A model generated the notes under the pieces. It searched no databases. It saw nothing but the letters and a program-made list of their open reading frames with translations, and had not been told where the DNA came from. A stretch of 64,000 nucleotides of DNA from Pseudomonas sp. UBA4617. Its GTDB lineage: Bacteria; Pseudomonadota; Gammaproteobacteria; Pseudomonadales; Pseudomonadaceae. Of the stretch, positions 59,873 to 64,000 are shown piece after piece. The translations under genes were made by a program, and so were the position numbers. The stretch spans positions 1-64,000 of the forward strand of contig NZ_DGIR01000027.1 of NCBI RefSeq assembly GCF_002386445.1, written 5' to 3'. The first letter of the stretch is position 1; each line of letters begins with the position of its first letter.

Positions 59873-59894
59873 AGGCCCCCTTCGGGGGGCCTTT
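59873..59894 (+). terminator. UUCG-capped attenuator hairpin between fapC and fapD
   Basis: AGGCCCCC-TTCG-GGGGGCCT is a perfect 8-bp stem with a hyperstable C(UUCG)G loop, followed only by TTCC. It begins 13 bases after the fapC stop and 28 before fapD. Partial termination or 3'-end protection would raise fapABC mRNA over fapDEF. Confidence 0.75.
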
Positions 59895-59922
59895 CCAGAA
59901 GACGAAGGGAAGGCATCCGATC

Positions 59923-60603
59923 ATGCGTATTATCGCCTTGGCGTGTCTGCTGTGCCTGGCCAGCGTGAGCGAGGCTGCACAAATGCCGCTGTCCGTCCTG
60001 CCGGGCGGCGCGGTGGTATTCAAACCCGTCCAGAGTGTGCGCGAGCGCAAGTTTGCCGACCTGGTGCAACAGAAAACCGACTTCAGCTGCGGCGCCGCCG
60101 CCCTGGCCACCATCCTGCGCCAGGCTTACTGGCTGGATGTGGACGAGCAACAGATCATCGAAGGCATGCTGGCCCACGCCGACCAGGACCTGGTGCGCAC
60201 GCAAGGCTTCTCGATGCTCGACATGAAACGCTACGTGGAAAGCCTCGGCATGCGTGCCCGCGGCTACCGGGTGGCGCCCGAGACCCTGCACAGCGTGCGC
60301 ATCCCGGTCGTGGTACTGATGGATGTACGCGGCTACAAACACTTCGTGGTCATGCAGAAAGTCGACAAGGGCTGGGTGTATGTCGGTGACCCGGTGCTGG
60401 GCCACAAACGCTACAAGGTCGACGATTTTCTCAAAGGCTGGAACGGCATCATCTTCGCCGTGATCGGCCAAGGCTACGACAAGAACAACGTCTTGCTCGA
60501 CCCGCCCCTGCCACTGACCGCCAAGGGCCGGGTGAACGACTTCACCCCGGTGCAGGATGCCGAGCTGCTGGACTTCGGTTTCATCAAGAGCGATTTCTTC
60601 TAA
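59923..60603 (+). CDS. fapD: C39-family cysteine protease FapD
   Basis: The 226-residue exported protein has a signal peptide (CLLCLASVSEAA) and a papain-like C39 domain. The catalytic residues are C56 in QKTDFSCGAAALATIL, H140 in RGYKHFVVMQ and D156 in VGDPVLGHKRYK. In the Fap system FapD is required for fibril export and may process FapF or subunits; the exact target is unsettled. The ATG at 59923 aligns with a signal peptide; an earlier in-frame start would place 19 polar residues before it, inside the hairpin. Confidence 0.93.
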   Translation: MRIIALACLLCLASVSEAAQMPLSVLPGGAVVFKPVQSVRERKFADLVQQKTDFSCGAAALATILRQAYWLDVDEQQIIEGMLAHADQDLVRTQGFSMLDMKRYVESLGMRARGYRVAPETLHSVRIPVVVLMDVRGYKHFVVMQKVDKGWVYVGDPVLGHKRYKVDDFLKGWNGIIFAVIGQGYDKNNVLLDPPLPLTAKGRVNDFTPVQDAELLDFGFIKSDFF

Positions 60604-60648
60604 CGACTCGTCGAACGACAAGGGGCATTGACGCTCCGGGGAGCAAGC

Positions 60649-61401
60649 ATGAGGAATCCATTGTGGCTGGCCATGGCGTGTCTGACAGCCAGCCTGCCCA
60701 TCCAGGCCGAATCCTTCAGGCCCGTCGAACTGAAGGACCATGAGCTGGCGAGTTTGCGTGGCCGTTATGTGATGCCGGGGCGCATCGTCAGTTTCGGCAT
60801 CGTCATGACCAGCACCTGGCAGAATGCCCATGGCGACGTGATCGGCGCGACCAGCACCCTGCAGGTACAGCAGTCGACCATCAAGCCGCAATTCTATGTG
60901 TCGATGATCGACGAACAAGGCGGCGGCACGGCGTCAGCCGGGGCCCCTGCTGCCGGCAATGGTACCGTGACGGGTGGTGCCGGGCTTGCCACCACCGAGG
61001 GTGTCACCCAGGTGGTCCGCGCGGCGGGCGACAACAATACCGCCTACAACAACGTCGACATCAATGTGACCAAGGCCAGCCAGGCGCCCACCGCGCAACC
61101 GCAGGGCCAGGCGCTGGGCACCGGCCAGACGCTGACCGGCGAAAACGGCGCAGGTGCGCTTAGCGTTTCCGCCAGCGGTATGGGTGTGCAGTTCACCATC
61201 AACGCCAGCAATAACCAGGGTAGCAGCATGCAGCGCCTGGCCCAGGGCGGCCTGATGCAGAACTCGACGCTGCTGGGCAGCGGCAACCGCGTCAACAACA
61301 TCACCTCACTCAACGTGGTCATGCGCGAAAGCGTGCCGACAGCGGCTTCGCTGAACGGCAGCCTCGACCAGCTGAAAGGTCTTCGTACTTTTGGATATTG
61401 A
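60649..61401 (+). CDS. fapE: Fap accessory/minor fibril component FapE
   Basis: The 250-residue exported protein begins MRNPLWLAMACLTASLPIQA, cleaved near residue 20, followed by ESFRPVELKDHELASLRGRY, a segment conserved in FapE. The centre is Gly/Ala/Thr-rich and the last third contains FTINASNNQGSSMQRLAQGG and GSGNRVNNITSLNVVMRES. These resemble the N/Q-rich Fap subunits. FapE is found as a minor fibre protein and may cap or escort FapC. The ATG at 60649 is chosen over one 21 bases upstream because it starts the signal peptide. Confidence 0.9.
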   Translation: MRNPLWLAMACLTASLPIQAESFRPVELKDHELASLRGRYVMPGRIVSFGIVMTSTWQNAHGDVIGATSTLQVQQSTIKPQFYVSMIDEQGGGTASAGAPAAGNGTVTGGAGLATTEGVTQVVRAAGDNNTAYNNVDINVTKASQAPTAQPQGQALGTGQTLTGENGAGALSVSASGMGVQFTINASNNQGSSMQRLAQGGLMQNSTLLGSGNRVNNITSLNVVMRESVPTAASLNGSLDQLKGLRTFGY

Positions 61402-61447
61402 TCTACGCTCAGTTCCATCAAAAGTAGTCGGCAGGGACGGCAATTCC

Positions 61448-62728
61448 ATGCACCGATCGTTAACGCTCAAAGCTTTTGTATGTTTGACCAGCCTGGCCCC
61501 GGCCACCTTCCTCTATGCAGCTGCCGACCCAGAGGTCGAGGCCCTCAAGCAGGAACTTATCGAATTGAAGCGCCGCTACGAAGCCCAGCAGCAAGCGCTG
61601 ATGGTGCTGGAGCAGCGCGTGCGCCAGGTTGAGGAAACCCCTGCAGCGCCCCCGCCAAAACGCCTTGTCAAATCCCCTGCCGAAGGGGTCAAAGGCGGGC
61701 AAACCGTCGCCTCCGGCGCGCCGGGTACCACCGGCAGTTCGTACGGCCAGGCGCTGACGGCCGATTCCGAGCCGGCGCAGAGTGTATCCAACCTGTATGA
61801 CGAGGCCAGCGGCTTTTTTGGCGGTGGCAAGTTCAGCTTCGAAACCGGTCTTACCTATACCCACTACGACACCCGGGCGCTGGTGCTCAACGGTTTCCTG
61901 GCGCTGGACTCGATTTTCCTGGGCAGTATCAACCTCGACCGGATCAAGGCCGACAACTGGACCCTGGACATGACAGCGCGCTACAACCTGGACCAACGTT
62001 GGCAGTTTGATATCAACGTCCCGGTGGTCTACCGCCAGTCCACCTACTCCTCCGGTGGTGCGGGTGGTGCCGGGGCGAGCACTTCGGATGAAACCGTGAC
62101 GCGCGACCCGGAAATCGGCGATATCAACGTCGGCATCGCCTACAAGTTCCTCGACGAAGACGAGACCTGGCCCGATGCCGTGGCAACCCTGCGCATCAAG
62201 GCCCCGACCGGCAAGGACCCGTATGGCATCAAGCTGCGCGAAGTGCCCGGCAACGACAACCTGTCGGTACCCGAGAGCCTGCCGACCGGCAACGGCGTCT
62301 GGGCGATCACCCCGGGCATCTCGCTGGTCAAGACCTTCGACCCCGCCGTGCTGTTCGGCAGCCTGTCCTACACCTACAACATGCAAGACTCGTTCAGCGA
62401 CATCAGCCCGCAGGTCAACAGCAAAGTCCCGGGTGACGTAAAGCTGGGCAACTCGTGGCAGATCGGCGGCGGTATCGCCTTTGCCCTCAACGAGAAGATG
62501 AGCATGTCGTTCTCGGTGTCCGACCAGTTCGCCAGCAAGAGCAAGATCAAACCGGATGGCGGCGACTGGCAGTCGATCTCCAACAGCGACTACAACGCCG
62601 CCAACTTCAACATCGGCATGACCTTCGCCGCCACCGACAACCTGACCATCGTGCCCAACCTGTCCATCGGTCTGACCGACGATGCGCCAGACTTTTCCTT
62701 CAGCCTGAAATTCCCCTACTACTTCTGA
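61448..62728 (+). CDS. fapF: Outer-membrane Fap secretion channel FapF
   Basis: The 426-residue protein has a signal peptide (to about 24) and an N-terminal coiled coil (PEVEALKQELIELKRRYEAQ then QQALMVLEQRVRQVE), which in known FapF trimerises and plugs the pore. A Pro/Gly-rich linker follows. A beta-barrel from about 120 (SGFFGGGKFSFETGLTYTHY) ends in an aromatic C-terminal strand (FSLKFPYYF). It forms the trimeric channel that exports FapB, FapC and FapE. The ATG at 61448 begins MHRSLTLKAF; the upstream extension lacks a ribosome site. Confidence 0.94.
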   Translation: MHRSLTLKAFVCLTSLAPATFLYAAADPEVEALKQELIELKRRYEAQQQALMVLEQRVRQVEETPAAPPPKRLVKSPAEGVKGGQTVASGAPGTTGSSYGQALTADSEPAQSVSNLYDEASGFFGGGKFSFETGLTYTHYDTRALVLNGFLALDSIFLGSINLDRIKADNWTLDMTARYNLDQRWQFDINVPVVYRQSTYSSGGAGGAGASTSDETVTRDPEIGDINVGIAYKFLDEDETWPDAVATLRIKAPTGKDPYGIKLREVPGNDNLSVPESLPTGNGVWAITPGISLVKTFDPAVLFGSLSYTYNMQDSFSDISPQVNSKVPGDVKLGNSWQIGGGIAFALNEKMSMSFSVSDQFASKSKIKPDGGDWQSISNSDYNAANFNIGMTFAATDNLTIVPNLSIGLTDDAPDFSFSLKFPYYF

Positions 62729-62863
62729 TACTTGCCATTGTCCGGGCCGGTGCGCGCGGCCCGGACTTTGGTTACCAGCCGTGTAGCGAAACGTGTTCCC
62801 TGGCCCAGGCTGTTATCATCCAGCACAGATGTATGACGTTTTGATGGCAAAAGGGAATTTTTT

Positions 62864-64000
62864 GTGAAGAACCTGTCAGACCACCTACCTACCCGGCTTG
62901 CCGCACTGGCAACTCTGGTCCTGGTGATCCCACTGGGTACGCGCGCCATGCTGGGTTGGTCCAACCCGCTCGGTTACCTGTCCGACATGGCCCTCGGCAG
63001 CCTGCTGGTATTGCTGCTGCACCGCCGGCCCTGGTGGCTGGCCTTACCCGTGCTGCTGGCATGGGCCGCCTTGTGGGTGGCCTCGGCTGAACTGGTGAGC
63101 GCGGTAGGCAGGTTGCCTACCAGCGCCGACCTGGCCTACCTGGCCGACCCGCAGTTCATGGAGAATTCGACTGGCGGTGGCCTGGCCCATGCCTGGCTGC
63201 CCTGGGCGCTGGGCATCGGCCTGCTGGCCTGGCTGGCCAGCACCTGGCGCCACCGCAACCAACCCAGCCAGCCGCTGCCACGCAAGGCCTGGGCCATTCC
63301 GCTGCTGCTGATCGCTGGCCATTGGGGCAGCCAACACCTGGCGCCTGCCGACGCCGAGCAATGGCGGCTGTACAACCTCCCCCATCAACTGATGTCGGCC
63401 GCCGCCGGCGATCTGCAGCGCCACGTCGAGGGCTGGACGGGCCAGACCCAAACCTTCACGCCGCTGGCCAGCAGTGGCCTGACCCAATCCGACCTGCATG
63501 GCCAGCGCCTGCTCGCCGGGCCGGGCACGGCCCGCAACCTGCTGCTAATCACCGTGGAAGGTATCCCCGGTGCCTACCTGCGGCCTAACCGCCAGGCCCT
63601 GCATAGCCGCTTCGACACAGAGCTGATGCCCAGGCTCAGCCAGTGGGCCGAACGCGGCATGAACACCCCGGACTACGTGCTGCATACCCATCAGACCATC
63701 CGTGGCCTCTATGCCATGCTTTGTGGTGATTACGACAAGCTGGCCAACGGCACGCCCAAGGGGGTCGAGCTGCTGACCCAGAACGAACGCAACCAGGCCT
63801 GCCTGCCGGCGCAGCTGCGCCAGGCCGGCTTCACCACTCACTACCTGCAGGGGGCCGGCCTGCGTTTCATGGCCAAGGACCGCATCATGCCGCACATCGG
63901 CTTTGATGCAGTGCATGGCGTTGAATGGTTCCGCAACAGCAACTACCTGGAGTTTCCCTGGGGCAAGGACGACCGGGCCTTCTTCGAAGGTGCGCTGGGC
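62864..64000 (+). CDS. Sulfatase/LTA-synthase-family membrane phosphotransferase (3' truncated)
   Basis: From GTG 62864 (AGGGA about seven bases upstream) 379 codons run to the window edge. Four to five hydrophobic segments occupy the first 170 residues (LAALATLVLVIPLG, ALGSLLVLLLHRRPWWLALP, WALGIGLLAWLAS, WAIPLLLIAGHWG). The periplasmic alkaline-phosphatase-like domain follows: LLLITVEGIPGAYL with the metal Glu, then HTHQTIRGLYAMLCGDYDK with the probable catalytic Thr. Related proteins transfer phosphoglycerol or phosphoethanolamine to glycans. It is co-directional with fap, but 135 bases away and probably separate. Confidence 0.8.
   Translation, partial: MKNLSDHLPTRLAALATLVLVIPLGTRAMLGWSNPLGYLSDMALGSLLVLLLHRRPWWLALPVLLAWAALWVASAELVSAVGRLPTSADLAYLADPQFMENSTGGGLAHAWLPWALGIGLLAWLASTWRHRNQPSQPLPRKAWAIPLLLIAGHWGSQHLAPADAEQWRLYNLPHQLMSAAAGDLQRHVEGWTGQTQTFTPLASSGLTQSDLHGQRLLAGPGTARNLLLITVEGIPGAYLRPNRQALHSRFDTELMPRLSQWAERGMNTPDYVLHTHQTIRGLYAMLCGDYDKLANGTPKGVELLTQNERNQACLPAQLRQAGFTTHYLQGAGLRFMAKDRIMPHIGFDAVHGVEWFRNSNYLEFPWGKDDRAFFEGALG

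Overview
The window is a GC-rich chromosomal segment of a fluorescent Pseudomonas, most probably of the P. putida group. The basis is gene content and order recognised from protein sequence: glnS-cysS, ppiB-lpxH and pvdQ next to a PA2384-like regulator; a csiD-lhgO-gabP glutarate cluster; an mcpP-like chemoreceptor beside uppP; a complete fapA-F amyloid operon; and P. putida-type palindromic REP elements. No rRNA, tRNA, CRISPR array, insertion sequence or integrase was seen. The sequence is mostly core genome with some accessory modules. No searches were run; family names come from motifs and remembered homologues.

Layout. 1-3947 (minus): border of a type VI secretion island, with TssL/DotU, VgrG, a DUF4123 chaperone and the first codons of a putative effector. 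4172-7657 (plus): a GH13 trehalose-synthase-like enzyme, riboflavin synthase and a DUF1275 membrane protein. 7658-15259 (minus): proP, hemB, a RIO kinase, gabP, lhgO and glutarate hydroxylase (csiD/glaH), with the divergent GntR regulator at 15458. 16260-18309: an overlapping OmpR-type two-component pair. 18446-21541 (minus): cysS and glnS. 21790-23009: ppiB-lpxH. 23105-25990: pvdQ, preceded by a PvdS-like iron-starvation promoter, and a small Fur-like winged-helix protein. 26027-28799: small unknown genes and a Mor-like regulator followed by two paralogous DUF2589 proteins. 28818-34240 (minus): tamA-tamB.

34284-44844: GNAT acetyltransferase, xthA, an ECF sigma/anti-sigma pair divergent from a catalase-cytochrome b561 operon with mirror-image ECF promoters, an MFS carrier, a PuuR-like regulator, an SDR/TetR divergent pair with a palindromic operator, a secreted HELKH protein and an SBF-family transporter. 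44965-53865: class C beta-lactamase, small Pseudomonas proteins (one behind a long structured leader), eamA, an NCS1 permease with a HutC-like operator, azoR with a divergent LysR gene, and uppP. 54163-57043: mcpP-like receptor and a pnuC/NadR-like NAD salvage pair. 57341-62728: fapABCDEF behind a sigma-54 promoter, with a UUCG hairpin between fapC and fapD. 62864-end: a truncated sulfatase/LTA-synthase-family gene.

Themes are envelope biogenesis (TamAB, LpxH, UppP, Fap), small-molecule scavenging (GABA, glutarate, proline/betaine, nicotinamide riboside, short carboxylates) and stress or iron response (PvdQ, ECF-catalase). The least explained element is the Mor/DUF2589/DUF2589 module.
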